A DNA stretch of 64,000 nucleotides from Rapana venosa (lineage: Eukaryota > Mollusca > Gastropoda > Neogastropoda > Muricidae), in the NCBI GenBank assembly GCA_028751875.1, contig CM054144.1, forward strand, positions 236,802 through 300,801, read 5' to 3'. The notes below the pieces were generated by a model. It was not told the DNA's origin. It saw only the letters and a list, made by a program, of their open reading frames with translations, and did no database searches. A program made the translations under genes and the position numbers. Shown here piece by piece: positions 46,438-56,500 of the stretch. Numbering within the stretch: position 1 is the stretch's first letter; every line of letters starts with the position of its first letter.

Positions 46438-47875
46438 ATAAACCATAGGAAGCTTATAAGGAAATTGGGGAGTTTCCCCTAACTGAATACCGACAACTTT
46501 CATGCGCCAAATATGTGTTAGGGAGCACGAATGACAAAAAATTGTTCTGTCGTGAATTAAAAGTTCAAGCAGAAACAAATTTTCCAAAAAGGGCTAAACA
46601 AATTTCGTGTTTAATGCCTATTGGCACTTATGTATTAGACCTCTTTCAAAAATGATTTAGAAACACAAAAAGAAGCTTTACCATGTCCTTCATGGGAGAT
46701 GAATAAAGCCTGTTTTGATATAGAATATATTAATGAAAAAAATTAAAATCAAAACATCATGGTTGCAGATGTTTGGTCGCATATTAAAAATAAGTATGCT
46801 GACTGCTTAAAAGTTTATACCGATGGATCTGTTTTAGAAAATCATGACACAGGCTCTGCATTTGTCATACCAGCACTTAAAATTGAGAAATCGTACTATC
46901 TTGGTAAACATCGTTCAATATTTACAGCTGAACTTATTGCAGTTCTAATGGCTCTTAACTATATTCTTGATTTTCCATTTTACCTCTTTCATATCTTGCT
47001 TTGTGTTGACTCCAAGTCAGTATTGTATTTTATAAAATCCCCAAACTTCAAGAAGATCTCCAGAATTATTTTTGAAATCAAATATGTAATACACCTCCTA
47101 AGTTTAAGAGGTATTCCTGTTTCTTTTTGTTGGGTGCCTTCTCACGTTGGAATTTTTTCCAATGAGTGGGCTGACAGAGCTGCAAAGAAGGGGGCAAGAC
47201 ATGATATGAATCGATAGAACTGGATGTTCCCTTGTCTCTACATGAAGGATACCGTATATTAGAACAAACTTCATGGGGTAAGTTTAAAGAATCTGATCAA
47301 TTCAAGGAACGATATTTAAAAAGTTGCCTGACCACTTCCCATGTGTTTGGTTGTATGGCTCCTTCTATATTTTAGAATGAAGTTAAATGTATTTCTTACA
47401 AAATTTTGTCAACATGTTAGATGTCTATGTGGGGATCATATTTCCAATAGTCATATCATATTTGATTGCCCTATTGTAAAACCTTTTTTACCTACATTTT
47501 CTGAACAGTCTCTGGAAAATGTATTTGAAAATTCAAAGCTAGCCTTTGCCATTGCCAGATGTTCATTGCATATTCCACTTGAATATTTATTGTAGTTACA
47601 CTATTGTTATTCATGTTTCCACATTGTTGAGTTTATATTTTGCTCCTGTTTAAAAGTATTATCATTACTTTTCTAGGTTGTTTTGTTGGGGGGGGTTGTT
47701 TGTTTGTTTGTTGTTGTTGTTTTGTGTGTGTGTTTTTATTTTTTTAAAACACCCAACACATGCTATTTCTTAACCTTTTCTCCTTCCACTCCTTCTTCTC
47801 CCTTCTTTAACTTCTACTACACTTTCTATTTCCCTCGTACTAATATCACTTAGAATGAACAGACGTTAAATTGAA
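46438..47875 (+). mobile_element. I-like LINE with RNase H, 5'-truncated
   Basis: Post-RT part of a LINE of the I group (I/Nimb-like), recognised by an RNase H domain after the RT. A decayed linker occupies 46600-46750, the RNase H frame 46759-47217, and a further frame 47226-47595 with CLCGDHISNSHIIFDCP, a C-terminal knuckle, after a stop and frameshifts. A 3' UTR follows and ends CTAATATCACTTAGAATGAA and CAGACGTTAAATTGAAGA before (AC)n. No RT or endonuclease is present. Fragments of the family occur at 16014 and 55909. Confidence 0.8.
46759..47217 (+). CDS. LINE RNase H domain (partial ORF2)
   Basis: Open frame of 152 codons. It has the four acidic catalytic positions of RNase HI: Asp22 in VYTDGS, Glu58 in FTAELIAV, Asp84 in CVDSKSVLYF and Asp139 in NEWADRAAK, plus His129 in WVPSHVGI. 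The enzyme removes template RNA during reverse transcription in I-group LINEs. The ATG is probably internal to a larger ORF2, whose RT part is lost. The intact active site suggests that this insert is not very old, although the frame downstream is broken. I do not think this is a host RNase H because LINE-type sequence flanks it. Confidence 0.8.
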   Translation: MVADVWSHIKNKYADCLKVYTDGSVLENHDTGSAFVIPALKIEKSYYLGKHRSIFTAELIAVLMALNYILDFPFYLFHILLCVDSKSVLYFIKSPNFKKISRIIFEIKYVIHLLSLRGIPVSFCWVPSHVGIFSNEWADRAAKKGARHDMNR

Positions 47876-47965
47876 GATAACAACAACACACACACATACA
47901 CTCACACACTTGAAAAATAATTCTTGAAAGCCAAAAGCAAGATACAGGAGTACTTATTTTCATTA

Positions 47966-48002
<37 letters not shown>

Positions 48003-48052
48003 ACACACACACACACACCACACCACACACACACACACACACACACACACGT
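47876..48052. repeat. (AC)n tracts
   Basis: AC repeat at 47886-47910 and 47968-48050, with about 60 bp of unassigned DNA between. Confidence 0.9.
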
Positions 48053-48110
48053 ACGTCAATGTACCATCTGGAAATAAAAGTTTGACTTGACTTAACTTGA
48101 CTTGACACGC
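48053..48110 (+). mobile_element. R-B tail fragment
   Basis: TCAATGTACCATCTGGAAAT, then AAAAGTTTGACTTGAC repeats and AC. It lacks the stem-loop half. Confidence 0.65.
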
Positions 48111-49058
48111 ACACACGCACTTGACAATCAGGGAAGTATATCAGAGAATGTAAAACTGTTTGGTCAGTGCTGTTTCGAATTTAGAATTCGAATGACTACT
48201 GGAACAAAAGAATTTCTTTTTCTATTTATTTTACTGTTGGAGCACCGAAAGCGGCGTCCTGAAGGCAATAACTGAAATTCCGAGGACATAGCAATGGAAG
48301 GATCAGCCAATGTCCTGCGCTACCTTGATGGCAGGTGAAAAGAGTGGCCTACACAACACCTCACCTGGGTGAACCTGCAGCTCTGTAGCGAGGAAGGTCA
48401 ATCAGGTAACACGTGATCAATGCTGGGCCGGCAGACAGAGGTGGCCACAAGCTGCTGTACAGCGCCTCACTGACTACAGGCATGGTCTCTGCTCTGGGGT
48501 ATGTAGCTAAGAGCCCAGCTAGCTCTGCCTCGACAGCCGCCTTTCAGTCATACTAGAGTGTCTCTTTGGAAGGTATGTGTAGTTAGTCCGCTGGAAAGAT
48601 CAATGAAGGGAACAGGTCTGTCCCGTTTTGAACTGCGATCATGGTATCTCTACTTAGTTGTCTGCCTCTCTCTGCCTTTCTTGTTCTTATTGCAGGTTGT
48701 CTGTCCGTCTGTCTGTCTATCTGTTTCTCAGTTGTTTTATTCCATTTTCACCAGTTATTTACCACCACCCCCACCACTACCCCACCTCCACCTCCTTTAC
48801 AAGTGCTTTTTCTTCCTGTTGCTGTGATCAATATTTAAGACCCCTTGTTGGACACAACACTGAGGGGGAGTAAGCACGTCAGCCTCATCTCTTACCTAGC
48901 AAATAAAGGTTCGTTGTCACTGTTATCCTCACTAAACCACAGAGACCTACTGACCCCGTGTGTCCAGAACCTTCTTCTATCCTCTTAGCCACGGAGAGGA
49001 CAGAACATCTCAGCCTTTGCGGAGAGCCAGACTGCGGCAATCCCGGTCCCAACCCCTG
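48111..49058. other. Unassigned unique DNA
   Basis: No gene recognised. Frames of 60-90 codons here are Ser/Leu/Pro-rich and in C/T-rich DNA. Confidence 0.4.
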
Positions 49059-49248
49059 GTCTGTCAGGTGGCTTGCTCTGTTACCCCAAATAAACATCAC
49101 CCTGGTCTGTCAGGTGGCTTGCTCTGTTACCCCAAATAAACATCACCCTGGTCTGTCAGGTGGCTTGCTCTGTTACCCCAAATAAACATCACCCTGGTCT
49201 GTCAGGTGGCTTGCTCTGTTACCCCAAATAAACATCACCCTGGTCTCT
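49059..49248. repeat. 46-bp minisatellite, ~4 copies
   Basis: Unit GGTCTGTCAGGTGGCTTGCT plus CTGTTACCCCAAATAAACATCACCCT; copies are essentially identical. Confidence 0.95.
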
Positions 49249-50040
49249 CTCTCTCTTCTTGCCCAGTCCGGGAGATGGCGGCCCTTCGCTCAGCGAGTTG
49301 CCAGCCGCCATTGAAGATGGAAGAAGCAGAAAACAAACCCACCAGGGAAACGCTACACCTCCCAGCTTTACACATGTCACCGCCTTTGTGCCAGGGGACA
49401 GAACTCTCCGCCCCCAAACCTGAGGTAGACATTGTTTCCTCCCCTGGAAACAATCTTCATTTGTCTTTTTTCTTCCTTTCATCCCTCCTCCCTCCCTGCC
49501 TCCTCCTCGCTGGTCCTTCTCCAACGCAGCATGAGGTTAAACCCCCTGCCCCTAATGTGTGGGTGTGGACAGGAGATAGCCACAGAATGGCCGCTGTGTG
49601 GAGGAAAACAGATTTGTTAATAGTCTTCCAGGGAAAGACTGAGGGCAGCAGAGCGTGTCGGTTGGCTCTCTTGATGAAGACGACATCTGAGGGGGATGAA
49701 GGCCCAGGATTAAGGTGGGAGGGGGTAGGTAAAGTGTGGAGAGGTGGAGGGAGGGGTGAGGATCAGATGGCCTGGGGGATAATAACAGAGAAAGGGGGAG
49801 GGGGGGGGGGCATTAGGGTATTATGTTGAAAACGGTCAGGCCAGGGCAGATCAGCCCACATTGACACATTGACATGATGATAGTAGACTACACAGATTTT
49901 AAAGATACTGTCTGGGAACTTGACAAGAAAAACGATTCTAAAGCTTCATGGCAAGGACTGTTAATTCACTTCATTTTGGAAGCAGATTTGGAATGTGATG
50001 TGAGTTTGGAAGTGCTGACGACGAACACGACCAGGGAGGC
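49249..50040. other. Unassigned unique DNA
   Basis: A plus-strand frame (49206-49829) and minus-strand frames have no domain. Poly-G near 49800. No gene called. Confidence 0.4.
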
Positions 50041-50845
50041 AGGCCTGTTTCTTGGATGTCGCTGACGTGGAGTCAGCCTGTTTCTTGGATGTTGCTGACG
50101 TGGAGTCAGCCTGTTTCTTGGATGTTGCTGACGTGGAGTCAGCCTGTTTCTTGGATGTTGCTGACATGGTGTCAGCCTGTTTCTTGGATGTTGCTGACGT
50201 GGAGTCAGCCTGTTTCTTGGATGTTGCTGACGTGGAGTCAGCCTGTTTCTTGGATGTTGCTGACATGGTGTCAGCCTGTTTCTTGGATGTTGCTGACGTG
50301 GAGTCAGCCTGTTTCTTGGATGTCGCTGACATGGAGTCAGCCTGTTTCTTGGATGTTGCTGACATGGTGTCAGCCTGTTTCTCGGATGTTGCTGACGTGG
50401 AGTCAGCCTGTTTCTTGGATGTCGCTGACATGGTGTCAGCCTGTTTCTCGGATGTTGCTGACATGGTGTCAGCCTGTTTCTCGGATGTTGCTGACGTGGT
50501 GTCAGCCTGTTTCTTGGATGTTGCTGTCGTGGAGTCAGCCTGTTTCTTGGATGTCGCTGACATGGTGTCAGCCTGTTTCTCGGATGTTGCTGACATGGTG
50601 TCAGCCTGTTTCTTGCATGTTGCTGACGTGGTGTCAGCCTGTTTCTTGGATGTTGCTGACGTGGTGTCAGCCTGTGTCTTGGATGTTGCTGACATGGAGT
50701 CAGCGCTGTCTCTTGGATGTTGCTGACGTGGTGTCAGCCTGTGTCTTGGATGTTGCTGACATGGAGTCAGCCCTGTCTCTTGGATGTTGCTGACGTGGTG
50801 TCAGCCTGTGTCTTGGATGTTGCTGACATGGAGTCAGCGCTGTCC
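50041..50845. repeat. 33-bp minisatellite with dyad core, ~24 copies
   Basis: Unit GTTTCTTGGATGTTGCTGAC plus GTGGAGTCAGCCT. Period 33 keeps frames open, giving three ORFs of 224-245 codons on both strands, all artefacts. Each unit contains GCTGAC...GTCAGC, a perfect 6-bp dyad around a 5-base centre; the centre varies (GTGGA, ATGGT, ATGGA, GTGGT) but the arms do not. Confidence 0.95.
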
Positions 50846-50896
50846 TCGCCAGTCTTCACGGCTCCTCTGCCTTCTGCCCCTGCTCAACAGCCAGCT

Positions 50897-50927
<31 letters not shown>

Positions 50928-51204
50928 GGGGGGAGGGGGGCAGGCAGACGACGAGTCCACGCTGCTGGCTACAGGGGCGAGCCTAATGGCGCCAAGGGTG
51001 CGCGCATTTGGCGCGTAATGTGTGCACAAAACTCTTGTGTAATAGTTGTCACGGCCTGTGTTTGGATTGTCCTCTCGCATACACATACGCATGAGTGATC
51101 CATATCTGTTTGTGCCGCGTGCACGCACGCACGCACGTACACACACACACGTATACACACACACACACACTCTCTCTCTCTCCACTCCCTCCAAAAGTCC
51201 TCAT
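50846..51204. other. Unassigned, with poly-G run
   Basis: G-rich run at 50910-50940 with G tracts broken by A. Short CA tract near 51140-51170. No gene seen. Confidence 0.45.
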
Positions 51205-51360
51205 CTTGCGCACACGTTAAAACCTGTTCCCCTTTTCGGAATAGTAGGCCAGTGTGTGCCAGTGGAAACGAATGACAAAATTTACAAAACTGCACACACA
51301 CTGGAACTGGATGTAAAAAAAGCACATGAGTGCTTATTCCATTATCCTCGAAGTAAAAGA
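51205..51360 (+). mobile_element. tRNA-derived SINE, family B (3' part)
   Basis: Body GCGCACACGTTAAAACCTGT, GTGTGTGCCAGTGG, ending GGATGTAAAAAAAGCACATG, AGTGCTTATTCC and CCTCGAAGTAAAAG. The tRNA head is lost. Confidence 0.75.
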
Positions 51361-51397
51361 CACACACAACACACCAACAACACACACACAACACACA

Positions 51398-51430
<33 letters not shown>

Positions 51431-51486
51431 CACACACCACAGACACCACACACACACGCACGCACGCGCGCGCGCGCGCACACACA
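51361..51486. repeat. (AC)n with AACAC variants
   Basis: Degenerate CA repeat ending in (CG)n near 51466-51478. Confidence 0.9.
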
Positions 51487-51558
51487 TAGTTTAGTATAGT
51501 ATAGTTTACCATAGATTAGGTTTTTTATTCTATGTCTGCAAATACATTATCTTTTTTT

Positions 51559-51668
51559 TCTCGCTTTTTTTTTCTTTCTTTAGATAGATGGCTTGATGAA
51601 AAAAAGCAAATGCACTGCTTATTCAATGTACCATCTGAAAATAGAAGTTTGACTTGACTGACTTGACA
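51559..51668 (+). mobile_element. Retroelement 3' tail, family R-B
   Basis: TTTCTTTCTTTAGATAGATG, then GCTTGATGAAAAAAAGC, AATGTACCATCTG and (TTGAC)n. The homology with 62105-62215 begins upstream of the stem-loop. Confidence 0.75.
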
Positions 51669-51701
51669 CACACACACACGCCTACACACACACACACACA
51701 C

Positions 51702-51759
<58 letters not shown>

Positions 51760-51808
51760 GAGAGAGAGAGAGGGGAGAGAGAGAGAGAGAGAGAGGAGAG
51801 AGAACTCG
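51669..51808. repeat. (AC)n and (GA)n tracts
   Basis: AC repeat then about 48 GA units with GGA interruptions, then CGAACT duplications. Confidence 0.95.
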
Positions 51809-51814
51809 AACTCG

Positions 51815-51900
51815 AATGTTTCGAACTCGAATGTTTTAATGAGGATAATTGGATAAGCCAGGGGCTTCTTTACACCAGGTCCTCAAAAACCCAAAAAAAA
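51815..51900 (-). mobile_element. Retroelement 3' tail, R-A/R-C-like
   Basis: On the minus strand: GAGGACCTGGTGTAAAGAAG, CCCCTGGCTTATCC, AATTATCCTCATTAAAAC, then (TTCGA) repeats. It is a diverged member of the same stem-loop group. Confidence 0.55.
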
Positions 51901-52318
51901 AACCCAAAACAAGAACAACATAAAAACCAAAGACAAAACAAAAGGCAAACAAACATGAAGAAATGCATAGCATAATTATACACAATGAAGCTGACAAAAA
52001 CTCAATAAACTTAGTTATACTTGCAATCAACTACTCATATTAATATTCAATTTTGTACAAAACCCAGCCAATCAATACAAATTGACTTATTTCATGTCTA
52101 CACACATCAAACATTTCCCTCACACATAAAGATACATTCCCACTTACCACCATCCACACTCGCCACACCCATATATTTCAACGACCAAACGAAGCAATCA
52201 GCCCCATTATTTTTTAAAGTGTGGGACAAAATTAGAAACGACTTATCTGTACATCAGTTATTGCAACGAAAGTAATATGATGTAACAACTCTCTTTCCAC
52301 AGTCATCAGTTTACAAAC
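51901..52318. other. Possible LINE C-terminal debris
   Basis: The plus-strand frame 52021-52275 ends APLFFKVWDKIRNDLSVHQL, reminiscent of the WN.LP stretch at LINE RT C-termini. The match is weak and I leave it unassigned. Confidence 0.3.
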
Positions 52319-52340
52319 ACAACACACACACACCACACAC

Positions 52341-52384
<44 letters not shown>

Positions 52385-52412
52385 TACACACACGCACGCA
52401 CGCCCACACACA
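52319..52412. repeat. (AC)n tract
   Basis: CA repeat with CACAA, CATA and CACG variants. Confidence 0.9.
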
Positions 52413-52504
52413 TATAGGCACACACAACTCACACATGCACATGAATCAAATCGATAACCATTCCAATCAATATATATGATTAAAAAAAAAAATGACACTA
52501 CTAA

Positions 52505-52860
52505 CAAATCCAATTTTTTCTACTTTTAACAGAACAAAACGCAATCGCAACATACACCATGTCAATGCCATAAAGAGCAAACAAACATAGTTCAAGATAA
52601 TCAAAAAAAAAACCTTTCTCAGACACGCACGCACGCGCGCGCGCGCTCGCACACACACATGCATACATAGTCATATGAATGCCCATATGAATAAATAAAT
52701 CATCCAAGTCGACATTCTAATTTCAAATCCAATTCATTCTTAACAGAATTTTTTTTTTAAATGCACCCCATACACCATTTCATTACAGAAAGAGCAAAAA
52801 AACAACTCTATACCAGTTCAAGATAATAAGAATGTCTATGCACATACACTCGTGCGCGCA
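52505..52860. repeat. Diverged ~210-bp tandem duplication
   Basis: 52505-52650 and 52715-52860 share AAATCCAATT, TTTTAACAGAA, CATACACCAT, AAAGAGCAAA and AGTTCAAGATAAT in the same order, with many differences. Each copy is followed by a CA/CG tract. Confidence 0.65.
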
Positions 52861-52973
52861 GGCACACACACAGACACACACAGACACACACACACACACA
52901 CGCGCGCGAACGCACACTCAAGATACATACATTAACATGAATACACAAATAATAAGCAATTAATTCAAGACCT

Positions 52974-52977
<4 letters not shown>

Positions 52978-53005
<28 letters not shown>

Positions 53006-53034
53006 GAGGAGAGAGAGAGAGGAGAGAGAGAGAT

Positions 53035-53078
<44 letters not shown>

Positions 53079-53085
53079 GACAAAT
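52978..53085. repeat. (GA)n with ATGA interruptions
   Basis: About 50 GA units, broken by GATGAGAG. Confidence 0.95.
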
Positions 53086-53245
53086 GACAAATTCTTTTAT
53101 TTCGAGGATAATGAATAAGCACACATGTGCTTTTTTACATCAGTCCCCGCCCGTTAGGGATTACATCTTAATAATAATAACCCAATACTTATACAGTCTC
53201 ACAATAAAAACAAGGGGAAATAACCCTTTTCAAAACAGCTCCCCC
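53086..53245 (-). mobile_element. LINE 3' UTR, family R-A (fragment)
   Basis: Minus-strand tail: (TGTCA) repeats, TTCTTTTATTTCGAGGATAA, AAGCACACATGTGCTT, then CCCCGCCCGTTAGGGAT and AACCCTTTTCAAAACAGCTC, matching the last 150 bp of 10946-11790. Confidence 0.8.
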
Positions 53246-53330
53246 CCAACAAGAGAGAGAGAGAGATGAGAGAGAGAGAGAGGAGAGAGAGAGAGGATGA
53301 GAGGAGAGAGAGAGAGAGAGAGAGAGACTA
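53246..53330. repeat. (GA)n tract
   Basis: GA repeat with ATGA interruptions, on the far side of the R-A fragment. Confidence 0.95.
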
Positions 53331-54008
53331 AAGGCTACCTTTTATTAGTGTAAACTGTGTTCAATTTCTAATAGAATAGAGTATTAACTTCACTGATATT
53401 TGTCTTATCATACATGTTATACAAATGATTTTTTTCGTGGGCGTGTTACTATTTTAGACTGTTCAATATCTTAATAGAACATAGTATTAATTTAATTGGT
53501 ATTTGTCTTATACAACATGTTATAACAATGTGACTTAGTAAAATGCGTGAGCATGGGTACGAATGTTTACAATGTGCGAGCTTGCGTGCGCGTGTGCGAG
53601 CGCCTGTTGTGAATGTGCGGACGTACTGGTTTACTAGTGCCACATGAGTAAAGTGATTTTTGTTGGGGTGGGTTTGTGGCTGGCTGAGATTTGCTGATTT
53701 GTGGATGCTTTTTATCTCATGATGGGTGCGTGCTGATGTTGGACAGTGTGTGTGTGTTTTAAATATTATGTTTAAATGTTTGTTTTTATGTATGGCGAGT
53801 AACCAGCCAGAATTTCTCTGTCTTTGAGATAATAACGTTTGTGAATTTGAATTTGAACACACACACACAAACAAACACACAGACGCAGAGTGCAACAACA
53901 TGACCTCTGCTACCTGACAGACAACAGGACTTGTGCAGGTCAGAACAGGTCAGGCCTAATCACTGGGGCAGGCAGCGCCACCCTCAGCCCTGCCAGAGTC
54001 GTCAGCAC
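53331..54008. other. Unassigned, with ~100-bp duplication
   Basis: 53362-53425 and 53461-53530 are related (TTTAATTGGTATTTGTCTTA-like blocks). A tail-like GAGATAATAACGTTTGTGAA then TTTGAATTTGAAC lies at 53827-53858 before (AC)n and could be another retroelement end. Confidence 0.4.
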
Positions 54009-54622
54009 CTAGAGGACAGACAGACAGACAGATAGATAGATAGCAGACAGACAGATAGATAGATAGATAGATAGACAGATAGGTAGCAGACAGACAGATA
54101 GCAGACAGACAGACAGATAAATAGATAGCAGACAGACAGATAAATAGATAGATAGCAGACAGACAGACAGATGGATAGATAGATAACAGACAGATAGATA
54201 GATAACAGACAGATAGATAGCAGACAGACAGACAGATAGCAGACAGACAGACAGATAGCAGACAGACAGATAGCAGACAGACAGACAGCAGACAGACAGA
54301 CAGATAGCATACAGACAGATAACAGACATAAAGACAGACAGATAACAGACATAAAGACAGACAGTAGACAGACAGACAGTAGACAGACAGACAGATAGCA
54401 GACAGACAGACAGATAGCAGACAGACAGACAGATAACAGACATACAGACAGATAGCAGACATACAGACAGATAACAGACATAAAGACAGACAGATAGTAG
54501 ACAGACAGATAACAGACATAAAGACAGACAGATAGTAGACAGACAGACATATAGCATACAGACAGACAGCAGACAAACAGACAGATAGCAGACAGACAGA
54601 TAGCATACAGACAGACAGCGCC
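54009..54622. repeat. (GACA)n/(GATA)n array, ~600 bp
   Basis: Mixed GACA, GATA, GCAGACA and AACAGACATA units in a higher-order pattern. Three overlapping minus-strand frames (LSVCLL type) are artefacts. Confidence 0.95.
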
Positions 54623-54679
54623 TTCTCCTCTCTCTGACTGTGGCCTGCCTGTTCTGGTGGTAATGATCATCCCCATGAT

Positions 54680-54810
54680 AGGCCCTACCCTCACCTCCTC
54701 CCTCCCTACCCTCACCTCCTCCCTCCCTACCCTCACCTCCTCCCTCCCTACCCTCACCTCCTCCCTCCCTACCCTCACCTCCTCCCTCCTGCCCGTCCTC
54801 CCTCCCTCCC
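54680..54810. repeat. 21-bp minisatellite, ~5 copies
   Basis: Unit TACCCTCACCTCCTCCCTCC plus C. The 21-bp period gives a repetitive frame (LTSSLPT), an artefact. Confidence 0.95.
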
Positions 54811-54900
54811 CTTCCTGCGAAAGGAGGCTGGTGACATTTCTCCCAATGGCGGTCATTCTCAACTATGACAACAAATTAATGTCTGGTATCGGATAACATA

Positions 54901-55198
54901 GGGGACGGGACAGCTCAGTGGTCGGAGCACTCGCTTTCCCCCAGCCAAGTTAAGCAGCGACGAGCGTGGTTACCAGTTGGATGGGTGACCGTTTGCGCGC
55001 CTTGGCTTCAGTACAGTTCCCCCAGTTCACCCAGCTGTAAATGGGTACCTGCCCTCTTTAGGGTCAGGGAAGGTAAAGCAGCGAGGGAGAGGAGATGGGC
55101 GCCGCCCTCAATATGCTGGCCCTAGAGAAGTGAGGTCTCTGACGCCTCGCTCCCCTACGACCTTATAGGTTATGGGACTCCTTTACCTTTTTACCTTT
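54901..55198 (+). mobile_element. Composite tRNA/5S-headed SINE, family A, with TSD
   Basis: Full copy of about 300 bp. TATCGGATAACA occurs at 54887-54898 and 55199-55210, a perfect 12-bp target-site duplication. The head has CAGCTCAGTGGTCGGAGCAC (tRNA box-A-like). It is followed by TTAAGCAGCGACGAGCGTGG and CAGTTGGATGGGTGACCG, which resembles the internal control region of 5S rRNA. The body has CAGCTGTAAATGGGTACCTG and the end is CCTTTACCTTTTTACC. Non-coding; moved by a LINE reverse transcriptase. Confidence 0.85.
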
Positions 55199-55210
55199 TA
55201 TCGGATAACA

Positions 55211-55560
55211 GATGAACATATATCCCCAAATATCAAACAAGGAAGGAAAACGGAGGGAAGTCTAAGAAAGGTTGGGGCGAGGGTGGAGGGGAGGGAAGGG
55301 GTTAGATAGAACATCCAAGAGAGGATAAGAAAAAAAAACAGATGAAGAAAAGACAGTAACAAGACAATAGGGAAACAAAGAGAAGGAAAGGAAGGACAGA
55401 AAGGAAGAGACGAAAAACAAAAGAAGAGAGGAAAGAGACCAAAGAGTTGGAAGGAAATGAAGAAAGAAAGAAAGAGAAACAGAATAAACGAAAAAAGCCA
55501 AATCAGAAGAAATCTGAAGTAATTCATTTATCTTCATCTAAAGAAAAAGGAAACAAAAGA
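55211..55560. other. Purine-rich unassigned DNA
   Basis: A/G-rich on the plus strand (GAAAGGAAGG-type). Frames here are compositional artefacts. Confidence 0.5.
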
Positions 55561-55605
55561 ACATTCACAAACGCACGCCTGCACGCATGCAAGCACACGC
55601 GCACG

Positions 55606-55645
<40 letters not shown>

Positions 55646-55730
55646 CGCACGCATGCGCACACACGCAAACACACACACATACACACACACACACGCGCAC
55701 ACACACACACACACACGCACACACACATTC
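55561..55730. repeat. (AC)n/(GCAC)n tract
   Basis: CA repeat with CGCA and CATGCG variants. Confidence 0.95.
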
Positions 55731-55732
55731 CG

Positions 55733-55765
55733 GAGGAGACTGTAAACCGAAGTCCCGTGTATGAG
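55733..55765 (+). mobile_element. Fragment of SINE family C central domain
   Basis: GAGACTGTAAACCGAAGTCC then CGTGTA matches GAGACGATAAACCGAAGTCC in the SINE at 60376. Confidence 0.55.
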
Positions 55766-55776
55766 CGTCTGAACAT

Positions 55777-55908
55777 CTTATTACCTGTTAAAACCTGTTC
55801 CGCCTTTCCAAAGAGTAGGCCATTGCGTGCTGGTAGGATCAGATTACAAAATTGACAAACCGCATGCACACGGGGATTGGATGTAAAAATGCACACGAGC
55901 GCTTATTC
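55777..55908 (+). mobile_element. tRNA-derived SINE, family B (3' part)
   Basis: TTAAAACCTGTTCCGCCTTT, GTAGGCCATTGCGTGC, then GGATGTAAAAATGCACACGA and TTATTCCATTATC. It is cut at 55908, where I-like LINE sequence starts. Confidence 0.75.
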
Positions 55909-56000
55909 CATTATCTTGCTTTGTGTTGACTCCAAGTCAGTATTGTATGCTATAAAATCACCACACTTCAAGAAGGTCTCCAGAATTATTTTGAATTAAA
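55909..56000 (+). mobile_element. I-like LINE RNase H fragment at gap edge
   Basis: CTTGCTTTGTGTTGACTCCA through GAATTATTTTGAA matches 46994-47075, inside the RNase H domain (DSKSVLYFIK region). It runs into the assembly gap. Confidence 0.8.
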
Positions 56001-56500
56001 NNNNNNNNNNNNNNNNNNNNNNNNNNNNNNNNNNNNNNNNNNNNNNNNNNNNNNNNNNNNNNNNNNNNNNNNNNNNNNNNNNNNNNNNNNNNNNNNNNNN
56101 NNNNNNNNNNNNNNNNNNNNNNNNNNNNNNNNNNNNNNNNNNNNNNNNNNNNNNNNNNNNNNNNNNNNNNNNNNNNNNNNNNNNNNNNNNNNNNNNNNNN
56201 NNNNNNNNNNNNNNNNNNNNNNNNNNNNNNNNNNNNNNNNNNNNNNNNNNNNNNNNNNNNNNNNNNNNNNNNNNNNNNNNNNNNNNNNNNNNNNNNNNNN
56301 NNNNNNNNNNNNNNNNNNNNNNNNNNNNNNNNNNNNNNNNNNNNNNNNNNNNNNNNNNNNNNNNNNNNNNNNNNNNNNNNNNNNNNNNNNNNNNNNNNNN
56401 NNNNNNNNNNNNNNNNNNNNNNNNNNNNNNNNNNNNNNNNNNNNNNNNNNNNNNNNNNNNNNNNNNNNNNNNNNNNNNNNNNNNNNNNNNNNNNNNNNNN
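56001..56500. other. Assembly gap, 500 N
   Basis: Exactly 500 N, so a placeholder of unknown true length. Confidence 1.

Noticed and set aside
46759..47217. Host ribonuclease H1
   Set aside because: LINE-type sequence before and after, a C-terminal knuckle downstream and other fragments of the same repeat in the window.
50052..50793. Three overlapping 224-245-codon frames on both strands
   Set aside because: The period of 33 bp keeps all frames open; repetitive product with no independent support.
53956..54862. Leucine/serine/cysteine-rich 182-286-codon frames
   Set aside because: GACA/GATA array; product pattern follows the tetramer.
54903..55030. Functional 5S rRNA gene
   Set aside because: Only a segment resembles 5S; the rest is a SINE body with a target-site duplication.
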